From Streptomyces coacervatus (GTDB taxonomy: Bacteria; Actinomycetota; Actinomycetes; Streptomycetales; Streptomycetaceae), in contig NZ_JARHTP010000014.1 of NCBI RefSeq assembly GCF_029223485.1, forward strand, positions 1-64,000: a stretch of 64,000 bases of DNA. The letters are read 5' to 3'. The notes under the pieces were generated by a model. The model did no database searches, had not been told where the DNA came from, and worked only from the letters and a program-made list of their open reading frames with translations. The translations under genes were made by a program, and so were the position numbers. Positions 6,552-15,205 of the stretch are shown here, piece after piece (within the stretch, counting starts at the first letter, position 1; the number at the start of each line of letters is the position of its first letter).

Positions 6552-8156
6552 ATGACCGACACCAGCGAGCTCGACGATTCGTTCCACGTCTTCGACACGA
6601 CCCTGCGCGACGGCGCGCAGCGCGAGGGCATCAACCTCACCGTCGCGGACAAGCTGGCCATCGCACGGCACCTGGACGACTTCGGCGTGGGCTTCATCGA
6701 GGGCGGCTGGCCCGGCGCCAACCCGCGGGACACCGAGTTCTTCGCCCGCGCCCAGCAGGAGATCGACTTCAAGCACGCCCAGCTCGTGGCCTTCGGCGCC
6801 ACCCGCCGGGCCGGTGGGAAGGCCTCGGAGGACCCGCAGGTCAAGGCGCTCCTGGACTCGGGCGCCGAGGTCATCACGCTGGTCGCCAAGTCCCACGACC
6901 GGCATGTGGAACTCGCCCTGCGCACGACGCTGGACGAGAACCTGGAGATGGTCCGGGACACCGTCTCCCACCTCCGGTCGCAGGGCCGCCGGGTGTTCGT
7001 CGACTGCGAGCACTTCTTCGACGGCTACCGCGCGAACCCGGAGTACGCGAAGGCCGTCGTACGGGCCGCCGCCGAGGCCGGAGCCTCCGTCGTCATCCTC
7101 TGCGACACCAACGGCGGCATGCTCCCCGCCCAGGTCCAGGCGGTCGTGGCGACGGTCCTCGCGGACACCGGCGCCCGGCTCGGCATCCATGCCCAGGACG
7201 ACACGGGCTGCGCCGTCGCCAACACCCTCGCCGCCGTCGACGCGGGCGCGACCCACGTCCAGTGCACGGCGAACGGCTACGGCGAGCGCGTCGGCAACGC
7301 CAACCTGTTCCCGGTCGTGGCGGCCCTGGAGCTGAAGTACGGCAAGCAGGTCCTCCCCGAGGGCGCGCTGCGCGAGATGACCCGTATCTCGCACGCCATC
7401 GCCGAGGTGGTCAACCTCACCCCCTCCACGCACCAGCCGTACGTCGGCGTCTCGGCCTTCGCGCACAAGGCGGGCCTGCATGCCTCGGCCATCAAGGTCG
7501 ACCCGGACCTGTACCAGCACATCGACCCCGAGCTGGTCGGCAACACGATGCGGATGCTGGTCTCCGACATGGCGGGCCGCGCCTCGATCGAGCTCAAGGG
7601 CAAGGAGCTCGGCGTCGACCTGGGCGGTGACCGCGAGCTGGTCGGCCGGGTCGTCGAGCGGGTGAAGGAGCGCGAGCTCAAGGGCTACACGTACGAGGCC
7701 GCGGACGCGAGCTTCGAGCTGCTGCTGCGCTCCGAGGTCGAGGGCAGGCCGTTGAAGTACTTCGAGGTGGAGTCCTGGCGTGCCATCGTCGAGGACCGCC
7801 CCGACGGCACCCACGCCAACGAGGCCACGGTCAAGCTCTACGCCAAGGGCGAGCGCATCGTCGCCACCGCGGAGGGCAACGGCCCGGTCAACGCCCTCGA
7901 CCGCGCCCTGCGCGTGGCGCTCGAAAAGATCTACCCCCAGCTCGCCAAGCTCGAACTCGTCGACTACAAGGTCCGCATCCTGGAAGGCGTCCACGGCACG
8001 CAGTCCACGACCCGCGTCCTGATCTCCACGTCCGACGGCGCGGGCGAGTGGTCCACGGTGGGCGTGGCGGAGAACGTCATCGCGGCGTCGTGGCAGGCGC
8101 TGGAGGATGCGTACACGTACGGTCTGCTGCGGGCGGGGGTCGAGCCGGCGGAGTAG
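6552..8156 (+). CDS. cimA: citramalate synthase-type enzyme (LeuA family)
   Basis: DRE-TIM-barrel acyltransferase of 534 aa. It resembles the (R)-citramalate synthases that condense pyruvate and acetyl-CoA on a threonine-independent route to isoleucine. DTTLRDG (15-21) opens the catalytic barrel, followed by IEGGWPG, CDTNGG and NGYGER. The C-terminal third (from about 390) is the LeuA dimer/allosteric domain with the AEGNGPVNALD motif, where isoleucine feedback normally acts. Oddly, the usual metal motif HxHND reads H213-A-Q215-D-D, so the second histidine ligand is missing. Either this subfamily uses another ligand or its chemistry differs. ATG 6552 is preceded by ACAGGAG. Expression is probably controlled by the attenuator upstream. 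Annotation as a second 2-isopropylmalate synthase is less likely. Confidence 0.8.
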   Translation: MTDTSELDDSFHVFDTTLRDGAQREGINLTVADKLAIARHLDDFGVGFIEGGWPGANPRDTEFFARAQQEIDFKHAQLVAFGATRRAGGKASEDPQVKALLDSGAEVITLVAKSHDRHVELALRTTLDENLEMVRDTVSHLRSQGRRVFVDCEHFFDGYRANPEYAKAVVRAAAEAGASVVILCDTNGGMLPAQVQAVVATVLADTGARLGIHAQDDTGCAVANTLAAVDAGATHVQCTANGYGERVGNANLFPVVAALELKYGKQVLPEGALREMTRISHAIAEVVNLTPSTHQPYVGVSAFAHKAGLHASAIKVDPDLYQHIDPELVGNTMRMLVSDMAGRASIELKGKELGVDLGGDRELVGRVVERVKERELKGYTYEAADASFELLLRSEVEGRPLKYFEVESWRAIVEDRPDGTHANEATVKLYAKGERIVATAEGNGPVNALDRALRVALEKIYPQLAKLELVDYKVRILEGVHGTQSTTRVLISTSDGAGEWSTVGVAENVIAASWQALEDAYTYGLLRAGVEPAE

Positions 8157-8215
8157 TCACCCGGCGTCGGAGTGCCTGGGGGCTCCGCCCCCAGACCCCC
8201 GTTCGGCCCTTAAGG

Positions 8216-8255
8216 GGCCTCGTCCTCGAACGCCGGACGGGCTGAGATTGGCTGA
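8216..8255 (+). repeat. dispersed repeat R2, copy 2
   Basis: Same core as 10-48 (CCTCGTCCTC, GCCGGACGGGCTG, then a TGGCTGA-like end). It forms the left part of the terminator between the cimA-like gene and the convergent GH30 gene. Confidence 0.7.
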
Positions 8256-8276
8256 GCCAAATCCAGCCCGTCCGGC
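8232..8276. terminator. bidirectional terminator after cimA and GH30 genes
   Basis: GCCGGACGGGCTG (8232-8244) and its perfect complement CAGCCCGTCCGGC (8264-8276) make a 13-bp stem. The loop contains a smaller TTGGCT/AGCCAA palindrome. A second hairpin, TGGGGGC-TCC-GCCCCCA, lies at 8177-8193. The genes converge here. There is no U-tract, as is common for Streptomyces. Confidence 0.65.
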
Positions 8277-8282
8277 AACTCG

Positions 8283-10148
8283 CTACTGCAAATGCCACTT
8301 CTGGTTGGCAGCCCCCGTGCACGACCAGATCTGCGCCCGCGCCCCGTTGACCGACGAGTTGTCGGTGACGTCCAGGCACTTGTTCGCGGCCGTGTTCACG
8401 ACGTCACCGGTCGAGGAGTTGTACGACCACTGCTGTGCACCGGTCGCGTTGCAGTCGTACAACTGCACCTTCGCCCCGTCCGCCGTCGAACCCGACGTCA
8501 CGTCGAGGCACTTCCCGAGCGCCCGCACCGTGCCGTCCATCTGCGTGGTCCACTGCTGGGCGGTGGATCCGTTGCAGTCGTAGAGCTGAACCGCCGTACC
8601 GTTCGTGCTCGAACCGCCCGCCACGTCAAGGCACTTGCCCGCCAACCCGACGAAGGCTCCCGACTGCCCGCCCGCGCCCGACTGCGTCCCCGACCACGTG
8701 AACGTCGCCGACGTCCTGCCGGGGAGGGAGTAAGTCGCGTGCTGCGAGCCCCAGTCGATGGTCACCGTCTTCGCCGACGAAGCGTCGTTGTAGGCGATCA
8801 GCGCCTTCGAGCCGTCCGGGTTGCGCCACGCGACGTTCGGCACGGCAGCCGAGGCCGTGGAGGCGATGCGCTGGGCGCCCGGCCGTACGAACTTCGTCAG
8901 GTGGCCCATCGTGTAGTACTCGACCGTGTAGTCGACCGTCCCGCTCGCCCCGTCGCCGTTGTGCACGGTGATCAGGCCGGTGCAGGTGCCGCAACCCCCG
9001 TTGTGCGGGCCCATGTTCTGGTCCACGGCCAGCGACCACTTGGTCACCGACTTCGCCCAGTTGCGGGTGTAGTCGATGATGTTGTTCATGTCCTCGCGCT
9101 GTTGGTCGGCGATCCAGGTGCCGCCCGAGTGCTCGGTGCCGAAGGCGTCCAGCGAGGGGTACTGGTTGTGCACGGACGTCTGCTTGGTGACGTCGCCGCC
9201 GTAGCCGTGCCAGGCGATCCCGCCGAAGTTGGGGTGGTTGCGGATCGCCGGGTCGTCGACCGACTGCGCCGCGTAGGAGTCGTAGACGTCCCAGTTCCAG
9301 TCGTGTGCGAGGACCTTGGTGGACAGGCCGGCCGACTGGAGCTTCGGCAGCAGCTCGTTCTTCAGGAAGTACGCCAGCCCGCTCGCGTTCCAGCTCATCG
9401 ACGGGTAGCCGGAACAGCAGGTCGGCTCGTTCTGCGGGGTCACATATGAGACGTTCACGCCCTGATCCCGGTACGCCTGAAGGTACTTGACGAAGTACGA
9501 GGCGTACGCCCCGTAGTCCTCCGCCTTCAGCCAGCCGCCGTTGAGCTGCCCGCTGTCCTTCATCCAGGCGGGCGCGGTCCACGGTGAGGCCAGCACCGTG
9601 AGAGACGGGTTGAGCTGGAGCGCCTGCTTGGTCAGCGGTACGACGTCCGCGAGGTCGTGGGCGATCGAGAACTGTGACAGTGACGTGTCCGTCTGCCCGG
9701 CCGGCACGTCGTCGTACGTGTACCCGTACCGCGCCAGGTCCGAGGCGCCCATCGGATTGCGCAGGAACGACAGCCCGATGCCGTCCGTCGGCGAGAACAG
9801 CTTCCGCATGGTCGCGTCCCGGGTCGCCTGCGACAGCGCCCCGCTGCTGTTCATCAGCCAGGCCGCGGTGTCCGTGAAGGACGCACCGCCGCCGGTGAAC
9901 GTCTGGTAGCGGGTGTTCTCGTCGACGGTGATGTTCTCGCCGCCACCACCGGTGCCGGACTGGAAGGCGAACGGTGTCTGGGCCTGGAGGCCGCGCGTCA
10001 CATGGCGTCCGGCGGAGTCGTCGGTGGTGGTGAGCCAGGCCGTGACCTGCTCACCGGCGGCGTGTGCGGGGGCCGTGGCCGCGGTGAAGCCGGCCGTGGA
10101 GAGGAGTCCGGCCAGCAGCAGCCGGACCGTGCGGGTGGTTCTCCTCAT
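8283..10148 (-). CDS. secreted GH30 glycosidase with ricin-type CBM13
   Basis: Extracellular glycoside hydrolase, 621 aa. A Sec signal peptide (MRRTTRTVRLLLAGLL to AHAA, about residues 1-31) precedes a GH30 barrel. The acid/base is E241 in TPQNEP and the nucleophile E339 in FGTEHSGG. A beta-sandwich follows (about 400-480). Residues 492-621 form a ricin-like carbohydrate-binding domain with repeated KCLDV and QLYDCNG/QxW motifs. GH30 enzymes include glucosylceramidase-like, beta-1,6-glucanase and xylanase activities; the subfamily is not settled here. A GGGAGGG ribosome site supports ATG 10148. It diverges from the GH3 gene across 115 bases, so the two are probably induced together by one polysaccharide. 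No clear LacI-type operator was seen between them. Confidence 0.85.
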   Translation of the reverse strand: MRRTTRTVRLLLAGLLSTAGFTAATAPAHAAGEQVTAWLTTTDDSAGRHVTRGLQAQTPFAFQSGTGGGGENITVDENTRYQTFTGGGASFTDTAAWLMNSSGALSQATRDATMRKLFSPTDGIGLSFLRNPMGASDLARYGYTYDDVPAGQTDTSLSQFSIAHDLADVVPLTKQALQLNPSLTVLASPWTAPAWMKDSGQLNGGWLKAEDYGAYASYFVKYLQAYRDQGVNVSYVTPQNEPTCCSGYPSMSWNASGLAYFLKNELLPKLQSAGLSTKVLAHDWNWDVYDSYAAQSVDDPAIRNHPNFGGIAWHGYGGDVTKQTSVHNQYPSLDAFGTEHSGGTWIADQQREDMNNIIDYTRNWAKSVTKWSLAVDQNMGPHNGGCGTCTGLITVHNGDGASGTVDYTVEYYTMGHLTKFVRPGAQRIASTASAAVPNVAWRNPDGSKALIAYNDASSAKTVTIDWGSQHATYSLPGRTSATFTWSGTQSGAGGQSGAFVGLAGKCLDVAGGSSTNGTAVQLYDCNGSTAQQWTTQMDGTVRALGKCLDVTSGSTADGAKVQLYDCNATGAQQWSYNSSTGDVVNTAANKCLDVTDNSSVNGARAQIWSCTGAANQKWHLQ

Positions 10149-10263
10149 GCTGTGTCGCCCTCCCGGAATGTCTGACGTGACGTCTTGACGGGTGTGTGGG
10201 CCGTTAGTTAACTCACGGCGTGATCTAAGTCATGAGTGAAGCACGAGAGTCGAGGGATGGTCT

Positions 10264-13200
10264 ATGCCAAGAACCGCTCTGCTCGTCTCGCCGAGAACCG
10301 CGGTGCTCGTCTCCGCGGCCCTCCTCGCCGCCGCGCTGCCACTGTCCTCGGCCCGAGCGGCCGAGGATCCGGCCCCCGTCCCCGTCGACCGCTTCGAGGG
10401 CGAGGTCCCCTTCGCCGCCCAGCCCGCCGACGGCATCTTCACGTGGGGCAGCGACAGCGACGATCCGCCCCAACTCCAGCTCGCCGACCGGCCCGACGCG
10501 CCCGAGGGGGCGAAGGTCCTCACCGGCACCTACGACATCAGCGGCTACGGCGGCTTCACCCACGACTTCGCCGCGAACGAACCCGCCCACGACTGGTCCG
10601 CCCACAAGGGCATCCGGTTCTGGTGGGACGGACAGAACACCGGCAGGAAGACCGCCTTCGAGATCAAGGACGGCGGCGCGAACGGCGAGGCCTCCGAGCT
10701 CTGGACGACCTCCTTCACCGACGACTGGACCGGCTGGAAACAGGTCGAGATCCCCTTCACCGACTTCGCATACCGCACGGACTACCAGCCCGTCGGCGGC
10801 ATCGACCACGTCCTCGGGCTGACGCAGATGTGGGGCTACGCCGTCACCCTCCCCGTCGGCGTCAAGAGTCAATTCGCCATGGACGACGTCGAGTTGTACG
10901 GCAAGGCCGACCAAGCCCTGCGGGCGAACGTCACGACCGACGCCGCCGTCTATCCGGTCGAGGAGGGCGGGACGGCCGCCGTCAAGGTCACCGTCGCCAC
11001 CACCGGCTCCGCTCCGATCGACGCCCCGGTGACCGTCGCGTACGAGACCACCGACGGCACCGCGGACCCCGGCAAGGACTACACGCCCGTCACCGGAACC
11101 CTCACCTTCCCCGCAGGCACGGCCCCCGGCGCGACGCGGACCATCCATGTGCCGACCCTGCGCGACAAGGCCGCCGAGCCCGCCGAGACGATCCCGCTCA
11201 AGCTGACCGTCACGGGCGCCAAGGCCCCGGTCGAGCCCCCGCAGGTCGTCGTCGACGCCAACGGACTGCCGTACCTCGACAGCAAGCTGCCGGTGAAGAA
11301 GCGCGTCGCCGACCTCGTCTCCCGTATGTCCCTGGAGGAGAAGGCCGGCCAGATGACCCAGGCCGAGCGCGGAGCCGTCGGGAACGGCGGCGACATCGCG
11401 ACCTACGCCCTCGGCTCACTCCTCTCCGGCGGCGGCTCCACCCCCACGCCCAACACGCCCGAGGCCTGGGCGAAGATGATCGACGGCTATCAACTCCGGG
11501 CACAGGCAACGCGGTTCCAGATCCCCCTGATCTACGGCGTCGACGCGGTGCACGGCCACAACAACCTGGTCGGCGCCACGATCATGCCGCACAACATCGG
11601 CATCGGGGCGACGAGAGATCCCGGGCTCGCCCGGAGGGCGGGCGCGGTGACGGCCTCCGAGGTCCGCGCCACCGGCATCCCCTGGGACTTCGCCCCCTGT
11701 CTCTGCGTCTCCCGCGACGAACGCTGGGGCCGCTCCTACGAGTCCTTCGGCGAGGACCCGGCCCTCGTCCAGTCCATGGAGACGGTCATCCAGGGCCTCC
11801 AAGGCCCCGCGGACGGGCGGGAGTTGAAGGACAACGACAAGGTCCTCGCCACCGCCAAGCACTTCGTCGGCGACGGCGGCACCGAGTACGGCTCCTCCAC
11901 CACCGGCACGTACACCATCGACCAGGGCGTCACCAAGGTCACCCGGCAGCAGCTGGAGGCCATCCACCTGGCGCCGTACCGGACGGCCGTCGACCGGGGC
12001 ATCGGCTCGGTCATGCCCTCGTACTCCTCGCTGGACATCCTCGGCGACGGACAGGGCCCGGTGAAGATGCACGCCCGCGCCGACATGATCAACGGAGTGC
12101 TCAAGGGCCGGATGGGCTTCGACGGCTTCGTCATCAGCGACTGGGACGCCATCAACCAGCTGCCCGGCGACTACCCGGCCCATGTCAGCACGGCCGTCAA
12201 CGCCGGAGTCGACATGATGATGGTGCCGTACAGCTACAAGGACTTCCGTACGACGCTCGTCGACCAGGTGAAGGCCGGTCGTGTCAGCGAGCAGCGGATC
12301 GACGACGCCGTATCCCGCATCCTCACGCAGAAGTTCCGGCTCGGGCTCTTCGAGAAGCCGTACGCCGACACGAGCGGCGCCGCGCGGATCGGTTCCGGCG
12401 GGCACCGGGCCGTCGCCCGGCAGGCGGCCGCCGAGTCGCAGGTGCTGCTGAAGAACAGCGGGGGAGTGCTCCCGCTGAAGAAGGGCCAGAAGGTGTACGT
12501 CGCCGGGTCCAACGCAGACGACCTCGGCAACCAGACCGGCGGCTGGACCGTCACCTGGCAGGGCGCCTCCGGCACGCACACCCAGGGCACGACCATCCTC
12601 GACGGGATGCGGAAGGACGGAGACGTCACCTACTCCAAGGACGCCTCCGCGCCCACGGCCGGCCATGACGTCGGCGTGGTCGTCGTCGGCGAGACTCCGT
12701 ACGCGGAGGGCGTCGGTGATGTCGGCAACGGGCACGATCTGCAGCTCTCCGCCGCCGACAAGGCCGCCGTGGACAAGGTGTGCGCGGCCATGAGGTGCGC
12801 GGTGCTGATCGTGTCCGGGCGCCCGCAGCTGATCGGCGACCGGCTCGGCGAGATCGACGGCCTGGTCGCCTCCTGGCTGCCGGGCACCGAGGGCGACGGG
12901 GTGGCCGACGTGCTCTACGGCAAGCGGCCGTTCACCGGCCAACTCCCGGTCACCTGGCCCAAGTCCGAGGCCCAGCTGCCGATCAACGTCGGCGACACGG
13001 CGTACGACCCGCAGTTCCCGTACGGCTGGGGTCTGACGACGCTGGCCAAGGTGCCTGAGGGTGGCATGGTGACCCTGCACGCGCTCGCGGTGGCCGCGGC
13101 CGTCGCCGGGAAGGCGGGTGCCGACGAGACCGGCCGGGCGCTCGTCGCCAAGGCGCGGCTGATCGTCCAGCAGAAGGTGGGGACCGGCATCACGGTAGCG

Positions 13201-13296
13201 GTGGCGAAGCCCTTCGCCGACGCGGACCATCTCTCGCTCACCGGGCGGTACGGGGCGGCGGTGGAGCAGCTGATCGCCGCCTACAAGGCCGCCTGA
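10264..13296 (+). CDS. secreted multidomain GH3 beta-glucosidase
   Basis: Exported glycoside hydrolase family 3 enzyme of 1010 aa. After a signal peptide (to about residue 33, SARAAED) comes a carbohydrate-binding beta-sandwich (about 40-220, CBM11-like, with KGIRFWWDGQNTGRKTAFEI). A Calx-beta-like module follows (about 225-320, DGTADPGKDYTPVTGTLTF). Then come the GH3 N-terminal barrel (about 345-660) with the nucleophile D626 in VISDWD, and the C-terminal domain with VGETPYAEG and LPVTWP. The last roughly 80 residues look like a short added helical segment. The enzyme should release glucose from beta-glucans bound by the N-terminal domain. It diverges from the GH30 gene. The start follows GAGGG. 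Confidence 0.88.
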   Translation: MPRTALLVSPRTAVLVSAALLAAALPLSSARAAEDPAPVPVDRFEGEVPFAAQPADGIFTWGSDSDDPPQLQLADRPDAPEGAKVLTGTYDISGYGGFTHDFAANEPAHDWSAHKGIRFWWDGQNTGRKTAFEIKDGGANGEASELWTTSFTDDWTGWKQVEIPFTDFAYRTDYQPVGGIDHVLGLTQMWGYAVTLPVGVKSQFAMDDVELYGKADQALRANVTTDAAVYPVEEGGTAAVKVTVATTGSAPIDAPVTVAYETTDGTADPGKDYTPVTGTLTFPAGTAPGATRTIHVPTLRDKAAEPAETIPLKLTVTGAKAPVEPPQVVVDANGLPYLDSKLPVKKRVADLVSRMSLEEKAGQMTQAERGAVGNGGDIATYALGSLLSGGGSTPTPNTPEAWAKMIDGYQLRAQATRFQIPLIYGVDAVHGHNNLVGATIMPHNIGIGATRDPGLARRAGAVTASEVRATGIPWDFAPCLCVSRDERWGRSYESFGEDPALVQSMETVIQGLQGPADGRELKDNDKVLATAKHFVGDGGTEYGSSTTGTYTIDQGVTKVTRQQLEAIHLAPYRTAVDRGIGSVMPSYSSLDILGDGQGPVKMHARADMINGVLKGRMGFDGFVISDWDAINQLPGDYPAHVSTAVNAGVDMMMVPYSYKDFRTTLVDQVKAGRVSEQRIDDAVSRILTQKFRLGLFEKPYADTSGAARIGSGGHRAVARQAAAESQVLLKNSGGVLPLKKGQKVYVAGSNADDLGNQTGGWTVTWQGASGTHTQGTTILDGMRKDGDVTYSKDASAPTAGHDVGVVVVGETPYAEGVGDVGNGHDLQLSAADKAAVDKVCAAMRCAVLIVSGRPQLIGDRLGEIDGLVASWLPGTEGDGVADVLYGKRPFTGQLPVTWPKSEAQLPINVGDTAYDPQFPYGWGLTTLAKVPEGGMVTLHALAVAAAVAGKAGADETGRALVAKARLIVQQKVGTGITVAVAKPFADADHLSLTGRYGAAVEQLIAAYKAA

Positions 13297-13353
13297 ACCA
13301 TTCGCCACCTGTATGGATGACCAGTTTTGGGAGGCTTCGGGTAGCTTCGAACC

Positions 13354-14697
13354 ATGAAGCCCGGCGTACGGAACCGAAGCCTCCCAGGGCTGCTCCTGGC
13401 CCTGCTGCTCGCCGCCATGGCCGTACTGTCGACGGGCGCCCCGAAGGCCTCCGCCGACACCGGTGTGTCCACGATCGCCGAGGCTCTCCGCAAGAGCCCC
13501 GTCTACGTCGACCCGGCCGCCTCGGGACAGCTGTCGAAGTCCGACGCCGACGCCCTGGCCAAGGAGATCAAGGACGCCGGCAAACCCCTGTTCATCACGG
13601 TCCTCCCGGCCGGCTACCCGACGACGGACCTCTTCCGGAACCTGCGCACCGCCACCGGCATCACCGGCCTGTACGCGATCCGCCTCGGCGACCGCTTCGA
13701 CGCGCGGGCCGACTCCTCGGTCCTGCCGCGCACCGCCGTCCAGAACCTGGTCGCCAGTGTGCAGAGCGACAAGGATGCCAAGACCCAGCTGACCGACTTC
13801 ACCGACCGCGCCCTCGTCAACCTCGGCGGCTCGGCGCCGTCGAGCTGGGGCTCCTCGTCCTCCGGCAACGGTGGTGTGTCGTCCGCCGCGCTGATCGCGG
13901 TGGGTGCGGTGCTGGTCGCCGGGGGCGCGGGCACCTACGCGCTCGTACGACGCAACCGGCGGCACAGGGCCGAGGAGCAGCGGGCCGCGCTGGAGCGGCT
14001 GAGGGTCGTCGTCGACGAGGACATCACCGCCTTCGGCGAGGAGCTGGACCGCCTCGACTTCCACCCGGCGGAGGCGGGCGCCGACGACGCCATGCGCGCG
14101 GACTACGAGCGTGCGCTGGACGCCTACGAGCAGGCGAAGTCGTTCATGGCCGCCGCCATGAAACCGGAGGACGTCCGCGCCGTCACCGAGGCTCTGGAGG
14201 ACGGCCGCTTCTCCCTCGCCCAGCTCGCCGCCCGCCGCGCGGGCAGCCCGCTTCCCGAACGCCGCCCGCCCTGCTTCTTCGACCCGCGCCACGGCCCCTC
14301 CGTCGCCGACGCCACCTGGACACCCCCAGGCGGCGCCCCGCGCGAGGTCCCGGTCTGCGCGGCCGACGCCACCCGCCTCGCCGACGGCCGCGACCCCGTC
14401 ATCCGCGAGGTCGACACCGATCACGGCCGCCGCCCGTACTGGGACGCGGGCCCCGCCTACGGCCCCTGGGCGGGCGGCTACTTCGGCGGCGGCCTGCTCC
14501 CCGGCCTCCTGGTCGGCACGATGCTGGGCAGCATGATGGCGACCCCCTCGTACGCGGCCGACTACGGCACCGGATACGGGGACTTCGGCGGCGGATACGA
14601 CGGCGGAGACGTCTCCGGCGCCGACTTCGACCCCGGCGACTTCGGCGGCGGCTTCGGCGACGGCGGGGGAGGCGGCGACTTCGGCGGAGGGTTCTGA
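13354..14697 (+). CDS. membrane protein with TPM-like domain and Gly-rich tail
   Basis: Unnamed membrane protein of 447 aa. It has a signal peptide (about 1-34) and an extracytoplasmic domain (35-155) resembling TPM-type domains (STIAEALRKSPVYVDPAA, then PLFITVLPAGYP). One membrane helix follows near 172-192 (AALIAVGAVLVAGGAGTYALV), then a charged cytoplasmic stretch with coiled-coil character. The tail is rich in glycine and aspartate (FGGGYDGGD, then DFGGGF at the end). TPM-domain proteins are tied to envelope functions, but no specific role can be given. A weak hairpin ACGCCC/GGGCGT at 14699-14720 follows the gene. The start codon has no strong ribosome site. It is not obviously co-transcribed with the GH3 gene 57 bases upstream. 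Confidence 0.75.
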   Translation: MKPGVRNRSLPGLLLALLLAAMAVLSTGAPKASADTGVSTIAEALRKSPVYVDPAASGQLSKSDADALAKEIKDAGKPLFITVLPAGYPTTDLFRNLRTATGITGLYAIRLGDRFDARADSSVLPRTAVQNLVASVQSDKDAKTQLTDFTDRALVNLGGSAPSSWGSSSSGNGGVSSAALIAVGAVLVAGGAGTYALVRRNRRHRAEEQRAALERLRVVVDEDITAFGEELDRLDFHPAEAGADDAMRADYERALDAYEQAKSFMAAAMKPEDVRAVTEALEDGRFSLAQLAARRAGSPLPERRPPCFFDPRHGPSVADATWTPPGGAPREVPVCAADATRLADGRDPVIREVDTDHGRRPYWDAGPAYGPWAGGYFGGGLLPGLLVGTMLGSMMATPSYAADYGTGYGDFGGGYDGGDVSGADFDPGDFGGGFGDGGGGGDFGGGF

Positions 14698-14720
14698 GAC
14701 GCCCCCTTTTGCCAGGGCGT

Positions 14721-15164
14721 TCACGCCTCGGCGTCGTCCGCCAGTCGCTCCATCAGCGCCCCCGCCAGCTCCAGCACCCCGCGCTCCGTCGGACTCAGCG
14801 ACGCCAGCGCGCCGGCCAGCCAGGCATCGCGGTCGGCCATGTCCCGCTCCAGCGCCCGCCGCCCCTCCTCGGTGAGCGACAGCACGGACTGCCGTCGGTC
14901 GATCGTGCCCGCCGCGCGGGCGATCAGCCCCTCCGCCGCCAGCTCGGCGAAGACCCGGGTCAGCGACTGCGGGCGCTGCCGCTCGGCCGCCGCGACCTCG
15001 CCGGGCGTGGCGGGCCCGTGCCGGTACAGGTGTCCGAGCACATAGAGCTGGTTGGCGCTGAGACTCCCGTCGCCGCGCTCCTGCCGCAGGCGGCGGTTGA
15101 GACGGACGATGCCGCGACGGATGCGGGCGGCTTCGGGGAGGAGATGGTCCATGACGTCAATCAT
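14721..15164 (-). CDS. MarR-family regulator
   Basis: Winged-helix transcription factor of 147 aa. The core LSANQLYVLGHLYRHGPATPGEVAAAE is followed by the recognition region RPQSLTRVFAELAAEGLI and the wing DRRQSVLSLTEEGR. MarR proteins act as dimers that release DNA on binding small phenolic ligands or on oxidation. It faces the FUSC-like membrane protein gene across about 40 bases, the usual arrangement for a regulator and the efflux-type gene it controls. The AT-rich sequence 15165-15205 is the likely operator region, though no clean palindrome stood out. Starts at ATG 15164 or 15152 are both possible. Confidence 0.85.
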   Translation of the reverse strand: MIDVMDHLLPEAARIRRGIVRLNRRLRQERGDGSLSANQLYVLGHLYRHGPATPGEVAAAERQRPQSLTRVFAELAAEGLIARAAGTIDRRQSVLSLTEEGRRALERDMADRDAWLAGALASLSPTERGVLELAGALMERLADDAEA

Positions 15165-15205
15165 ACGTGAATGCTTACTACCTGCGAGCCCTAAATCCCC
15201 GTACT

